The position numbers and the translations under genes are program-made. The notes under the pieces were generated by a model. That model did no database searches, was not told the origin of the DNA, and was given only the letters and a program-made list of their open reading frames with translations. Of a stretch of 64,000 bases of DNA, positions 10,240 through 18,958 are shown in pieces. Source of the stretch: Roseicella frigidaeris (GTDB taxonomy: Bacteria > Pseudomonadota > Alphaproteobacteria > Acetobacterales > Acetobacteraceae). Location of the stretch: assembly GCF_003258945.1 (NCBI RefSeq), contig NZ_QLIX01000010.1, forward strand, positions 62,001-126,000, given 5' to 3'. Numbering within the stretch: the stretch's first letter is position 1; each line of letters opens with the position of its first letter.

Positions 10240-10544
10240 CGCTTCCTCCCCCTGTCTGCCGGGCGGAGCCTAGAGCAGATCCCGATCGGGCGACGAGACC
10301 CTGCCGGCGAAGGGCTGGGGCCCGTGCGGTGAACGCGGGCGAACCGGCTCCCATGCCCTGCCCCCGAACGGTGCGGACCGGCATGCCTTGAGAGCGGATC
10401 GCCGAGCGGCGGGAGCGGCCCGGCGCAGGGACGCGCCGGGATCTGACGCGGATCAATCCTCCCGGACCGGCGGATGCGCCATGCTGGCGCGGGATGCGGC
10501 GGTCCGCATCCCGCCCCGGCCGGCGCCGGGAAGGAGGAGATGGC
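10240..10544. other. Noncoding spacer between divergent SDR and cytochrome c genes
   Basis: 305 bases between two divergent starts. It should hold both promoters, but no clear -35/-10 pair is visible. At 10271-10286 there is a half copy of the AGAGCA palindrome family described at 30526 (TAGAGCAGATCCCGAT, inverted). The rest shows nothing I can name. Confidence 0.5.
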
Positions 10545-10877
10545 ATGCGGATCTCGCTGGCAACGGCCTTCTGCGCGCTGCTCGCGGCCATGCCCGTGGC
10601 GGCGCAGGATGCGGCGCAGCAGGCGCGGCTCGCCACCGGCCGCAAGGTGGCCGAGACCTGGTGCGCGAATTGCCATCTCATCGGCCCGCAGGCGCGCGGC
10701 CCGACCGGCGACGCGGCGCCGCCCTTCCACGCCATCGCCCGCATGCCGGAGACGAGCGACGCCACGCTGCGCGCCTTCCTGCGGATGCCGCATGCGACCA
10801 TGCCCGACCATCAGCTCCGCCAGGAGGAGCTCGATGGCGTCGTCGCCTGGATCCTGGCCCTGCGATCCGGCCGGTAG
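10545..10877 (+). CDS. Small periplasmic cytochrome c
   Basis: Single-haem class I c-type cytochrome, 110 aa. A signal peptide (residues 1-21, ending VAAQ) exports it to the periplasm. The haem motif CANCH has C40, C43 and axial H44, with a distal Met at M81 or M86 (FLRMPHATMP). Likely a small electron carrier; the partner oxidase or dehydrogenase is not nearby. ATG 10545 follows a strong AAGGAGGAG at 10531-10539. Confidence 0.9.
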   Translation: MRISLATAFCALLAAMPVAAQDAAQQARLATGRKVAETWCANCHLIGPQARGPTGDAAPPFHAIARMPETSDATLRAFLRMPHATMPDHQLRQEELDGVVAWILALRSGR

Positions 10878-11113
10878 AGGTGCCTGGCGAAACGGCACGC
10901 AGAAAGAATGACAAGGCCGCGGCGGCGCAGGCCGCGGCGGAACGGTTGCGCTTGCGGCCGGACGGCGCGGCCCGCCGCGGGACCGGCGGCACGGCTTTCG
11001 CGCTTGATCCGCCCGTCCATCCGGGCTGACCTTGGGCCACGGCACCGCGCATCGCCTCGCCCGGCGCGGCGCCGTTATCATATCCCGGGCGCAAGCAGAG
11101 AGGAGACGGGGGC

Positions 11114-11836
11114 ATGGCTCGAGTTGCTTTGGTAACCGGCGGGCAGCGCGGCATCGGGGCCGCGATCAGCGAGGCATTGAAGGCGGCCGGCCGGACGGTG
11201 GTGGCGAGCTACGCCGGCAACGACGCGGCGGCGCAGGCCTTCACCGAGCGCACGGGCATCCCGTGCTACAAATTCGACGTCGCCGACTACGAGCAGTGCG
11301 CCGCGGCGGTGAAGAAGATCGAGGCGGAGGTCGGCCGAATCGAGATCCTGGTCAACAATGCCGGCATCACCCGCGACGCCACGATGAAGCGGCTCTCACG
11401 CAAGATGTGGGACGACGTCATCGATACCAATCTCGGCTCCTGCTACAACCTCTGCAAGCTGGTCTGGGACGGCATGACGGAGCGGAAGTTCGGCCGCATC
11501 GTCAATATCGGCTCGATCAACGGCCAGGCCGGCCAGTATGGCCAGGTGAACTACGCCGCCGCCAAATCCGGCATCCACGGCTTCACCAAGGCGCTGGCGC
11601 AGGAAGGCGCGCGGATGCACATCACCGTCAACGCCATCGCGCCCGGCTATGTCGATACCGAGATGGTGCGCGCGGTGCCGCCCGACGTGCTCGAGAAGAT
11701 CATTGCCCGCATCCCCCGCGGCCGGCTCGGCAAGGCCGAGGACATCGCCCGCGGCGTGGCCTTCCTCACCGCCGACGACGCCGATTTCATCACCGGCTCG
11801 ACCCTCTCCATCAACGGCGGCCAGCACATGTACTAG
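11114..11836 (+). CDS. phaB: Acetoacetyl-CoA reductase PhaB
   Basis: NADPH-dependent SDR that reduces acetoacetyl-CoA to (R)-3-hydroxybutyryl-CoA for polyhydroxybutyrate. 240 aa. Shows TGGQRGIG near residue 8, NNAGITRDATMKR, SINGQAGQYGQVNYAAAK with the Ser/Tyr/Lys triad, and the ending STLSINGGQHMY, which is the PhaB hallmark. GAGAGGAGA precedes ATG 11114. phaA, a phaC-like gene and phaR lie 12-15 kb to the right, so the pathway is present but not in one operon. Confidence 0.93.
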   Translation: MARVALVTGGQRGIGAAISEALKAAGRTVVASYAGNDAAAQAFTERTGIPCYKFDVADYEQCAAAVKKIEAEVGRIEILVNNAGITRDATMKRLSRKMWDDVIDTNLGSCYNLCKLVWDGMTERKFGRIVNIGSINGQAGQYGQVNYAAAKSGIHGFTKALAQEGARMHITVNAIAPGYVDTEMVRAVPPDVLEKIIARIPRGRLGKAEDIARGVAFLTADDADFITGSTLSINGGQHMY

Positions 11837-11838
11837 CT

Positions 11839-11869
11839 CCCCGCAGAACCGCGTCGCGGCTCTGCGGGG
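11839..11869 (+). terminator. Hairpin after phaB, possible terminator
   Basis: CCCCGCAGA (11839-11847) pairs with TCTGCGGGG (11861-11869), and inside it CCGCG pairs with CGCGG around a single T, leaving one A/C mismatch. It starts 3 bases after the phaB stop. No U-tract follows, as is common in GC-rich genomes. Confidence 0.55.
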
Positions 11870-11907
11870 GCCCCGCGGAGCCGCCTCCTGCGCAAGGGAC
11901 GTCACAG

Positions 11908-11932
11908 CCTGCCGCGGCGAAGCCGCGGCAGG
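11908..11932. terminator. Perfect 11-bp hairpin in the phaB-YciI spacer
   Basis: CCTGCCGCGGC (11908-11918), loop GAA, then the exact complement at 11922-11932. Second hairpin within 100 bases of the phaB stop; it may act as a terminator or transcript stabiliser. Confidence 0.45.
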
Positions 11933-12049
11933 ACAACGGGCCGCGGCGGTTCCGATGGGCGTCCTGAACGGGGCCGCCTGCCGCCGGGGCATGGCGGCAG
12001 CCCGTCATCCGGGGCATGCTGCGGCGCCAGGAACGGGGGAGACGACGCG

Positions 12050-12697
12050 ATGGGCTATGCCGTGCTTGCCTTCGACGGCGAGGACAGGGAGGCGCCGGCA
12101 CGCCGCATGGCGGCACGCGACCGGCACCTGGAGGTGCTGACCCGCTGGGCCGGCGATGGCCGCCTCGCCTTCGGCACGCCGCTGCTCGCCGCGGATGGCC
12201 GGGCCATCGGCTCGCTGATGATCCTCGCCGTGCCGGACGAGGCCGGGCTGCGCGACTACCTCGCCGAGGAGCCCTTCAACCAGTCCGGCGTTTGGGCGCG
12301 GCACGAGGTCTTCCCCTTCCGCATCGCGCCCCTGCCCTATCGCCGCCTGCCGCAGCCCGGCACGCCGATCGCGCCGTCGCGGACCCATACCGTCATCCTC
12401 GCCCATGACGGGCGCGATGCCGGCGCCGCGGCGCGCCGGCAGGCGGTGCGGGCGCAGCACATCGCCCGCGTCGGGCCGATGGCCGAGTCCGGCCTGCTCG
12501 CCATCGGCGGCGCCATCCTCGATGCCGGCGGCGCGATGATCGGCTCGGTCGCGGTGACCGCGCACGACACCGACGCCGCGGCGCGCGCCTGGATGGCGGA
12601 GGATCCCTATGTCACCGGCGGCGTCTGGCAGGAGACGGTGCTCCACGGCACCCGCTTCGCGCCGCTGCCCTGGCAGGCGCTGCCGGGGGGCGTGTGA
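12050..12697 (+). CDS. Tandem YciI-domain protein
   Basis: 215 aa made of two YciI-like ferredoxin-fold domains (residues about 2-95 and 112-205). Each has the family pattern: an early RxxHL or RAQHIARV helix, a G-rich beta turn (ADGRAIGSLMILAV; DAGGAMIGSVAVTA) and the ending EEPFNQSGVW / EDPYVTGGVW. Most YciI proteins are single domains of about 95 aa that dimerise, so this is a natural fusion. Function is unknown; the family is linked to chlorinated-aromatic or oxidative chemistry. It starts a three-gene overlapping operon with AhpD-like and SGNH genes. Confidence 0.82.
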   Translation: MGYAVLAFDGEDREAPARRMAARDRHLEVLTRWAGDGRLAFGTPLLAADGRAIGSLMILAVPDEAGLRDYLAEEPFNQSGVWARHEVFPFRIAPLPYRRLPQPGTPIAPSRTHTVILAHDGRDAGAAARRQAVRAQHIARVGPMAESGLLAIGGAILDAGGAMIGSVAVTAHDTDAAARAWMAEDPYVTGGVWQETVLHGTRFAPLPWQALPGGV

Positions 12698-13086
12698 TGC
12701 CGCGCCTGATCGACTACGCCGAGGCCGGGCCGGAGGTGCGCGCGGTCTACGACGCCATCAAGGCGGCGCGCGGCGTGCCGGACGTGAACAATTTCTGGAA
12801 GGCGCTCGCCGTCGACCCGCCGACGCTCCGGCGCACCTGGGAGAGCCTGTCGCAGGTGATGGCGCCCGGGGCGCTGGATGCGCGGACCAAGGAGATGCTC
12901 TACCTCGCCGTCTCCATGGCGGCCGGCTGCGCCTATTGCACCGCGAGCCATGGGGCCGCCGCCCGTCGCGCCGGCATGGACGAGGCGATGTTCGGCGAGC
13001 TGCTCGCCGTGGTCGGCATGGCGGCCGAGACCAACCGGCTGGCCGAGGCGCTGCGGGTGCCGGTCGATCCCGCCTTCGAGACATGA
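12697..13086 (+). CDS. Carboxymuconolactone decarboxylase/AhpD-like protein
   Basis: 129 aa all-helical AhpD-like protein. The redox motif CAYC (near residue 72, in AAGCAYCTASHG with the downstream His) matches the peroxidase-type CxxC of AhpD rather than true decarboxylases. Expected role is alkylhydroperoxidase or reductant for one. ATG 12697 shares one base with the stop of the YciI gene (TGATG), and the next gene overlaps its stop by 4 bases, so all three are probably translated together. Confidence 0.85.
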   Translation: MPRLIDYAEAGPEVRAVYDAIKAARGVPDVNNFWKALAVDPPTLRRTWESLSQVMAPGALDARTKEMLYLAVSMAAGCAYCTASHGAAARRAGMDEAMFGELLAVVGMAAETNRLAEALRVPVDPAFET

Positions 13087-13691
13087 TCCGCGACCTCCGC
13101 ATCTGCTTCGTCGGCGACAGCTTCGTCGCCGGCGCCGGGGACGAGACGGCGCTCGGCTGGGTCGGGCGCGTCACGGCCGCCGCCTGGGACCGCGGCGTGG
13201 CGCTCACCGCCTACAATCTCGGCGTGCGGCGCGATACCAGCGCGGATCTCCGGCGGCGGATGGAGGCGGAGGTGCTGGCGCGGCTGCTGCGCGCCGGCGA
13301 TGCCCAGGCGGTCGTGCTCAGCTTCGGCGTCAACGACTGCACGCATGAGGACGAGATGCCGCGCGTGCCGCCGGAGGTGACGGAGGAGAATGCCGCGGCG
13401 CTGCTCGGCTGGGCGGCGACGCGCTGGCCGGTGCTGATGGTCGGCCCGCCGCCGGTGCTGGACGACGCCGCGCATGATGCGCGCGTCGCCGCGCTCTCGG
13501 CCCGGCTCGAGGCGCTCTGCGCGGCGATGCACCTGCCCTATCTGCCGGTGCACGCGCCGCTCGCGGGGAGCGGCGCCTGGCGCAACGCGGTCGGCCGCGG
13601 CGACGGCGTGCATCCCGACGGCGCCGGCTATGCCGCCCTCGCCGGCCTGGTCGAGGGCTGGCCGCCCTGGCGGCGGCTGACCACGGCCTGA
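13083..13691 (+). CDS. SGNH/GDSL hydrolase
   Basis: Esterase/lipase of the SGNH fold, 202 aa. Block I is FVGDSFVAG (nucleophile Ser near residue 13), block II a Gly in YNLGVRRDT, block III SFGVNDC, and block V DGVHPDG with the catalytic Asp/His. No signal peptide, so cytoplasmic. ATG 13083 overlaps the AhpD-like stop as ATGA. Substrate unknown; the operon suggests a detoxification module but this is only inference. Confidence 0.85.
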   Translation: MIRDLRICFVGDSFVAGAGDETALGWVGRVTAAAWDRGVALTAYNLGVRRDTSADLRRRMEAEVLARLLRAGDAQAVVLSFGVNDCTHEDEMPRVPPEVTEENAAALLGWAATRWPVLMVGPPPVLDDAAHDARVAALSARLEALCAAMHLPYLPVHAPLAGSGAWRNAVGRGDGVHPDGAGYAALAGLVEGWPPWRRLTTA

Positions 13692-13731
13692 GCCACCACG
13701 GCCTGAGCCAGGGCCAGGCCCGCGAGCGGCG

Positions 13732-14079
13732 TCAGCCCCCCGGCGGCGCGAAGAGCCGCGTCGCCGCCCAGCTCATGATCGAGACCACGATCGCGCCCCA
13801 GAAGGCGGCCCAGAACCCGTGCACGCTGAAGCCCGGCAGGAACCAGGATGTCAGGCCGAGCATGGCGGCATTCACCACCAGCAGGAACAGCCCGAGCGTC
13901 AGGATGGTCAGCGGCAGCGAGAGCAGCACGAGGACCGGCCGGACGAAGGCGTTCACCAGCCCGAAGACCAGCGCCGCGAGCAGCAGCCAGCCGAGGCTGC
14001 GCACCTCCATGCCGGGGACGATCTCGGTCGCCGCCCAGAGGGCGAAGGCGGTGATGAGGGTTTGCGCCAGGAATCCCAT
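13732..14079 (-). CDS. Phage holin family (holin_4_2-like) membrane protein
   Basis: 115 aa with about four hydrophobic segments and the family pattern GLVNAFVRPVLVLLSLPLTILTLGLFLLVVNAAML (about residues 39-74), ending in WFLPGF and a final helix. Widespread as a housekeeping membrane protein in bacteria; it is named after mycobacteriophage holins but there is no prophage here. ATG 14079 follows GGAGACGACGGCAGC; the longer open frame upstream lacks support. Confidence 0.8.
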   Translation of the reverse strand: MGFLAQTLITAFALWAATEIVPGMEVRSLGWLLLAALVFGLVNAFVRPVLVLLSLPLTILTLGLFLLVVNAAMLGLTSWFLPGFSVHGFWAAFWGAIVVSIMSWAATRLFAPPGG

Positions 14080-14149
14080 GCTGCCGTCGTCTCCGCGAAT
14101 CCGGCGGGCAGAGTAGGCTGCGCCGCCGCTTCCCCCGAATGGAACCATC

Positions 14150-15061
14150 GTGACCGCGACCCCGCATGGCGCTCCGGACGGCACCACGCCGCTGCGCGCC
14201 ACCCTCGCCGGCTGCGCCGCCCTGCTGCTCTGGGCCTTCCTCGCCCTGCTCGCGCGCCTCGCCCAGCCCCTGCCGCCGCTGCTGCTGACCGGGCTCGCCT
14301 TCGCCGTCGGCGGCTCGCTCGGCCTCGCCGTCGTGGCGGCGCGCCGGCGGCTCGGCGCGCTGCGCCAGCCGCCGCTGGTCTGGCTGCATGGCGTCGGCGG
14401 GCTCGCCGGCTACCATGCGCTCTACTTCGCCGCCCTCGCCCTGGCGCCGCCGGTCGAGGCCAACCTGCTGAACTACACCTGGCCGCTGCTCATCGTGCTG
14501 CTGGCCGCGCCGCTGCGCGGGCTGCCGCTCGGACCGCGGCGGCTGGCCGGGGTGGGGCTCGGGGCGGCCGGCGCCGTGCTGCTGCTCTCGGGCGCCGAGG
14601 CCGGCGGGGCGGCCGCGGCCGCGGCGAACCCGGCCGCCGGCTATGCCCTGGCGCTCGCCGCCGGCGTCACCTGGGCGCTCTACTCGGTGCTCGCCGGCAC
14701 GCGGCGCCTGGCCCGGGTCCCGACCGAGGCGGTGGCCGGCTTCTGCCTCGCCGCCGCGGCGCTCGCCCTGCTCGGCCATGCCCTGTTCGAGCCGCCGGCC
14801 TGGCCCGCCGGGCGGCAATGGCCGGCGCTGCTGCTGCTCGGCGCCGGGCCGGTCGGCGGCGCCTTCTTCCTCTGGGACATCGGCATGAAGCGCGGCGATC
14901 CGCGCCTGCTCGGCACCCTGGCCTATGCGGTGCCGGTCGCCTCGACGCTGCTGCTCGTCGCCTTCGGCGAGGGCCGGCTCGGCCCCGCCACCCTCGCGGC
15001 GGCGGCGCTGGTCGTCGGCGGCGGCGCGCTGGCGGCGACGGCGCGCGCCGACCGGTCCTGA
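14150..15061 (+). CDS. DMT superfamily EamA-type transporter
   Basis: Inner-membrane exporter-like protein, 303 aa, with ten hydrophobic segments arranged as two EamA repeats (about 17-147 and 161-298). Contains the EamA pattern NYTWPLLIVLLA and the second-repeat counterpart AYAVPVASTLLLV. The start is GTG 14150; no good ribosome site is visible. Divergent from the holin-like gene. Substrate unknown, often amino acids or metabolites. Confidence 0.85.
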   Translation: MTATPHGAPDGTTPLRATLAGCAALLLWAFLALLARLAQPLPPLLLTGLAFAVGGSLGLAVVAARRRLGALRQPPLVWLHGVGGLAGYHALYFAALALAPPVEANLLNYTWPLLIVLLAAPLRGLPLGPRRLAGVGLGAAGAVLLLSGAEAGGAAAAAANPAAGYALALAAGVTWALYSVLAGTRRLARVPTEAVAGFCLAAAALALLGHALFEPPAWPAGRQWPALLLLGAGPVGGAFFLWDIGMKRGDPRLLGTLAYAVPVASTLLLVAFGEGRLGPATLAAAALVVGGGALAATARADRS

Positions 15062-15065
15062 GCGG

Positions 15066-15488
15066 TCACGCCGGCGATCGCCCTCCCCCCGGCTGCCAGC
15101 CGGGCGGCGCCATCTCGAAGCCGGCGAAGGCGAAGGCCGGGCTGACGGTGCAGCCGAGCAGGCTCCAGCCCCCGCGCGGCGCCGCCGCCTGCCAGCAGCC
15201 GGCCGGCACCAGGGCGAAGGGCCGCTCGCCGGCGCCGAGATCGGGGCCGAGCGACAGCGTCTCGACGCGCCGCCCGTCCGGCGACAGCGAGAGCGTCAGC
15301 GGCGCCCCGGCATACCAGTGCCAGGCCTCCGCGGCATCGACGCGGTGCCAGTGGCTGCGCTCCCCGGCGGCGAGCAGGTAGTAGATGGCGGTGCCGGCGC
15401 CGCGGCCGCCATCGGCCGGGCGGTCGCGCCAGGCCTCGCGGTAATGCCCACCCTCCGGATGCGGCGCGAGGCCGAGCGCCGCGATCAC
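15066..15488 (-). CDS. Cupin domain protein, DUF985
   Basis: Small beta-barrel cupin, at least 140 aa. The family pattern is clear: IAALGLAPHPEGGHYREAW, then YYLLAAGERSHWHRVDAAEAWHWY (cupin histidines), and near the end GCTVSPAFAFAGFEM. The start is uncertain: GTG 15488 is the first canonical codon, but family members usually have about 8 more residues, and the frame continues upstream to a CTG at 15539 overlapping the gloB stop. Function unknown. It probably shares the gloB transcript. Confidence 0.8.
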   Translation of the reverse strand: MIAALGLAPHPEGGHYREAWRDRPADGGRGAGTAIYYLLAAGERSHWHRVDAAEAWHWYAGAPLTLSLSPDGRRVETLSLGPDLGAGERPFALVPAGCWQAAAPRGGWSLLGCTVSPAFAFAGFEMAPPGWQPGGGRSPA

Positions 15489-15535
15489 CCGCGCCGGGTC
15501 GAGGCCGGGGTCGCGCAGGTCCGGCAGCGCCGGCC

Positions 15536-16264
15536 TCAGCGGAAGCTGTCCTTGGCGCTGCGGATGGCGGCGAGCCGCGCCACGTCCGGCGCCCGCAGGA
15601 AGGGGTTCGTCGCCCGCTCCCCGGCGATGGTGGTCGGCACGGTGGGCTCGCCGGCGGCCCGCTGCGCCGCGGCCTGCTGCGCCCGCGTCCGCAGCGCGGC
15701 ATTCTCCGGCTCCACCGTCAGCGCGAAGCGGGCGTTGCTCTCGGTGTATTCGTGGCCGCAGCAGACGAGCGTCGGCCCGGGCAGGGCGGCGAGCCGGCCG
15801 AGGCTGTCGAACATCTGCCCGGCCGTGCCTTCCAGCAGCCGGCCGCAGCCGAGCGAGAAGAGCGTGTCGCCGCAGAGCAGCACGTCGTCGGCCGCGAAAT
15901 GGAAGGCGATGTGGCCGACCGTATGGCCCGGGGTGTCGATCACCGTCGCCCGGCTCTCCCCGAGCGCCACCGTGTCGCCCGGCCGCACCGCCTGGTCGAG
16001 CCTCGACAGCCGGTGCGCATCCGCCGCCGCGCCGACCACCCGCCCGCCGCAGCGCGTCTGCAGGGCGGCGGTGCCGGCGACATGGTCGCCATGATGGTGG
16101 GTCAGCAGGATCAGGTCGAGTTTCGCACCCAGTTTCTCGACTGCCGCGATGGCGGGCCCGGCCTCGCCGGGGTCGCAGACCGCGACCGCCCCGCTCGCCT
16201 GGTCCTGCAGCAGCCAGATATAGTTGTCGGAAAGACACGGGATGGCGGTGACCGAGAGCGGCAT
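15536..16264 (-). CDS. gloB: Hydroxyacylglutathione hydrolase (glyoxalase II)
   Basis: Cytoplasmic metallo-beta-lactamase-fold thioesterase that hydrolyses S-lactoylglutathione to lactate and glutathione in methylglyoxal detoxification. 242 aa. Metal motif THHHGDH spans residues 55-61, with downstream DTPGHTVGHIAF, CGDTLFSLGCGR and CCGHEYT supplying the other ligands. The C-terminal HAGH domain (ALTVEPENAAL, PTVPTTIAGERATNPFLR) distinguishes glyoxalase II from other MBL proteins. ATG 16264 is where homology begins; the open frame upstream is noncoding. Confidence 0.95.
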   Translation of the reverse strand: MPLSVTAIPCLSDNYIWLLQDQASGAVAVCDPGEAGPAIAAVEKLGAKLDLILLTHHHGDHVAGTAALQTRCGGRVVGAAADAHRLSRLDQAVRPGDTVALGESRATVIDTPGHTVGHIAFHFAADDVLLCGDTLFSLGCGRLLEGTAGQMFDSLGRLAALPGPTLVCCGHEYTESNARFALTVEPENAALRTRAQQAAAQRAAGEPTVPTTIAGERATNPFLRAPDVARLAAIRSAKDSFR

Positions 16265-16321
16265 GCGGGCTCCTCCTCCAGCCCCGCTCCAACGGGGCAC
16301 CGGCTGCTCTATATCGAGGGC

Positions 16322-17218
16322 ATGAGCCACGAGGTCCACGGGCTGGGGAATTTCTACGCCACCCCGGCGGGGCTGGTGACCGCCCGCCTGCTGCGCGATT
16401 CGCTGCGGCAGCTCTGGCCAGCGCTGCCCGGCCAGGCGGTGCTCGGCCTCGGCTATGCCAGCCCCTTCCTCCGGCTCTGGCGCGGCGAGGCGGCGCGCTG
16501 CGTCGCCGCCACCCCGACGCCGCTGCCCCGCTGGCGCTGGCCGCGCAGCGCGCGGAGCTGCAGCACGGCGGTGGAGGAGGATGCGCTGCCCTTCCCCGAC
16601 CTGACCTTCGACCGCATCCTGCTCGTGCACGGGCTGGAGACCGCCGAGAATGCCCGGCGCATGCTGCGCGAGGCCTGGCGGGTGCTGAAGGATGACGGGC
16701 GGCTGATCGTCGTGGTGCCGAACCGGCTCGGCCTCTGGGCGCATCTGGAGCGCACGCCCTTCGGCCATGGCCAGCCCTATTCGTCCGGGCAGATCGAGCG
16801 GCTGCTGCGCCGGCAGATGTTCCAGGTGGAGCAGCGCCGGGGCGCGCTCTTCGTGCCGCCCTTCCAGAGCCGGCTGCTGCTGCGCGGCGCCGGCGCCTGG
16901 GAGCGGCTCGGCGGGCCGCTCTTCCCCCGCTTCGCCGGGGTGATGCTGGTCGAGGCGGTGAAGGATTTCGCGGCGCTGGTGCCGACCGGGGCGGTGCAGG
17001 CCAAGACCCGGCGGGTGGTGGTGGCGGAGGGGGCCTATTTCTCCCCGCGCAGCCGCGCCGCGCCGTCGCGGGGGCCCCTCGGTCCGCTCGGGCCCGAGGG
17101 ATGCCACGGCCTGCTGCGGCGGGGGCGCGACGGGGCCATGCACGGGGCCATGAACGGGGCCATGGGCGGCGTCGGGCTCCGCCGCGCCCTCATCGCCGGG
17201 CGGCCCCACCTGGGCTGA
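16322..17218 (+). CDS. Class I SAM-dependent methyltransferase (type 11) with repeat-bearing tail
   Basis: 298 aa. Family members in alphaproteobacteria lie next to gloB, as here. The SAM-binding strand is degenerate but recognisable (AVLGLGYASPFLRLW), followed by ALPFPDLTFDRILLVHGLE and AWRVLKDDGRLIVVVPNRLG. The catalytic domain ends near residue 235. The tail holds three in-frame copies of a 12-bp DNA repeat, giving GAMHGAMNGAMG. ATG 16322 is 57 bases from the divergent gloB start. Target unknown. Confidence 0.82.
   Translation: MSHEVHGLGNFYATPAGLVTARLLRDSLRQLWPALPGQAVLGLGYASPFLRLWRGEAARCVAATPTPLPRWRWPRSARSCSTAVEEDALPFPDLTFDRILLVHGLETAENARRMLREAWRVLKDDGRLIVVVPNRLGLWAHLERTPFGHGQPYSSGQIERLLRRQMFQVEQRRGALFVPPFQSRLLLRGAGAWERLGGPLFPRFAGVMLVEAVKDFAALVPTGAVQAKTRRVVVAEGAYFSPRSRAAPSRGPLGPLGPEGCHGLLRRGRDGAMHGAMNGAMGGVGLRRALIAGRPHLG
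17131..17166 (+). repeat. Three 12-bp tandem repeats inside the methyltransferase tail
   Basis: Unit CGGGGCCATGNN occurs three times with the last two bases varying (CA, AA, GG). Being a multiple of three, it only lengthens the protein tail (GAMx repeats). Confidence 0.8.
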
Positions 17219-17325
17219 CGCCGCCGGCCGGCGGGGCCGGCGCGGCGGCACGGGGATTGCGGCTCGGGGATTGCGGCACGGGGATTGCGATGACGGCCCC
17301 GATCCTGCTGCCGGGAACACGCCGC

Positions 17326-18951
17326 ATGTCCCTCTCCCGCCGTGCCCTGCTGGGCGCCACCGGCCTCGCCTCGCTGCCGGGCCTGCCCGAGCCTTGGGCA
17401 ATCCGCCCCGCCGCCGCCCAGACGGAGCGGGTGCTGCGCTACGGCATCTCCATGGCCGACATCCCGCAGACCACCGGCCAGCCGGATCGCGGCGCCGGCG
17501 CCTACCAGTTCACCGGCCACACGCTCTACGACCCGCTCGTCGCCTGGGAGATGGATGTCGCCGACCGGCCAGGCAGGCTCGTCCCCGGCCTCGCCACCAC
17601 CTGGGAGGCCGACCCCGCCGACCGGCGGCGCTGGATCTTCCGCCTGCGCGAGGGCGTGCGCTTCCACGACGGCGCCGCCTTCGACGCCGATGCGGTGATC
17701 TGGAATTTCGAGAAGGTGCTGAACCCGCAGGCGCCGCATTTCGACAACCGGCAGGCGGCCCAGGTGCGGCCGCGCCTGCCCTCGGTCGCCGCCTGGCGCA
17801 AGCTCGACGCCATGACCGTCGAGGTCACCACCAGGACCGTCGACAGCATCTTCCCCTACCAGATGCTGTGGTTCCTGATCTCCTCGCCGGCGCAGTACGA
17901 GAGGCTGGGGCGGAGCTGGGAGCGCTTCGCGCAGGAGCCCTCCGGCACCGGCCCCTTCCGCCTGGCCCGCCTCGTGCCGCGGGAGCGGGCGGAGCTGGTG
18001 CGCAACCCGGACTACTGGAACCCGGCGCGGCGGCCGAAGCTCGACCGGCTGATCCTGGTCGTCGCGCCCGAGGCGGTGACGCGCACCAACGCGCTGCTCA
18101 CCGGCCAGCTCGACCTGATCGAGACCCCGGCACCGGACCTGGTGCCACGGCTGCGGCAGGCCGGCATGCGGATCACCGAGAACGTTACGCCGCATGTCTG
18201 GAACTACCATCTCTCGCTGCTGGAGGGCTCGCCCTGGCGCGACCTGCGGCTGCGCCGCGCCGCCAACCTGGCGATCAACCGGGATGAGGTGGTGGCGCTG
18301 ATGAACGGGCTGGCCAAGCCGGCGGTCGGCGTGGTCGATCCCGCCTCGCCCTGGTTCGGCCGGCCGGAATTCCAGGTGCGCACCGATATCGACGCGGCGC
18401 GCAAGCTGTTGGCCGAGGCCGGCATCTCGCGCGGCTCGCCGCTGCGCACGAAATTCCTCATCGCCACCGGCGGCAGCGGCCAGATGCTCTCCATGCCGAT
18501 GAACGAGTACATCCAATCGGCCTGGCGCGAGGTGGGGATCGAGGTGGAGTTCCAGGCGGTGGAGCTGGAGGTGCTCTATACCTGCTGGCGCCAGGGCGCG
18601 GCCGGCGAGATCGCCCGGCAGGGGCAGGTCACCGCCAACAACGTCGCCTATGTCACCAGCGACCCGCTCTATGCGCTGATCCGCTTCTTCCATTCGAAGC
18701 AGGTGGCGCCGACCGGGGTGAACTGGTCGCATTACAGCGACCCCGAGACCGACCGGCTGATCGATGCCGCCCTCACCACCTTCGACCCGGCCGAAGTGGA
18801 CCGGCTGATGGCGCGGGTGCATGAGCGGGTGGTCGATCAGGCGCTGCTGGTCTTCGTGGTGCACGACACCAACCCGCATGCGCTGGGCAAGGCGGTGCGC
18901 GGCTACACCCAGGCGCAGCACTGGTTCCAGGACCTGACGACGCTCGCCTGA
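17326..18951 (+). CDS. ABC transporter substrate-binding protein, family 5 (oligopeptide type)
   Basis: Periplasmic receptor, 541 aa. The N-terminus MSLSRRALLGATGLA with a hydrophobic stretch and AAAQ cleavage looks like a Tat-type signal. SBP_bac_5 pattern: TLYDPLVAWE, LREGVRFHDGAAFDADAVIWNFE, GTGPFRLARLVP and LVRNPDYWN. No permease genes are adjacent. ATG 17290, twelve codons upstream, is an alternative start, but it follows three copies of a GGGGATTGCGG repeat with no ribosome site. It is a paralogue of the 541-aa receptor at 28718-30343. A hairpin element begins 7 bases after the stop. Confidence 0.9.
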   Translation: MSLSRRALLGATGLASLPGLPEPWAIRPAAAQTERVLRYGISMADIPQTTGQPDRGAGAYQFTGHTLYDPLVAWEMDVADRPGRLVPGLATTWEADPADRRRWIFRLREGVRFHDGAAFDADAVIWNFEKVLNPQAPHFDNRQAAQVRPRLPSVAAWRKLDAMTVEVTTRTVDSIFPYQMLWFLISSPAQYERLGRSWERFAQEPSGTGPFRLARLVPRERAELVRNPDYWNPARRPKLDRLILVVAPEAVTRTNALLTGQLDLIETPAPDLVPRLRQAGMRITENVTPHVWNYHLSLLEGSPWRDLRLRRAANLAINRDEVVALMNGLAKPAVGVVDPASPWFGRPEFQVRTDIDAARKLLAEAGISRGSPLRTKFLIATGGSGQMLSMPMNEYIQSAWREVGIEVEFQAVELEVLYTCWRQGAAGEIARQGQVTANNVAYVTSDPLYALIRFFHSKQVAPTGVNWSHYSDPETDRLIDAALTTFDPAEVDRLMARVHERVVDQALLVFVVHDTNPHALGKAVRGYTQAQHWFQDLTTLA

Positions 18952-18958
18952 TACGGAC

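Noticed and set aside
13732-14079. Prophage signal from the holin-like gene
   Set aside because: No integrase, lysin, capsid or attachment site nearby; this family is widespread as an ordinary membrane protein.
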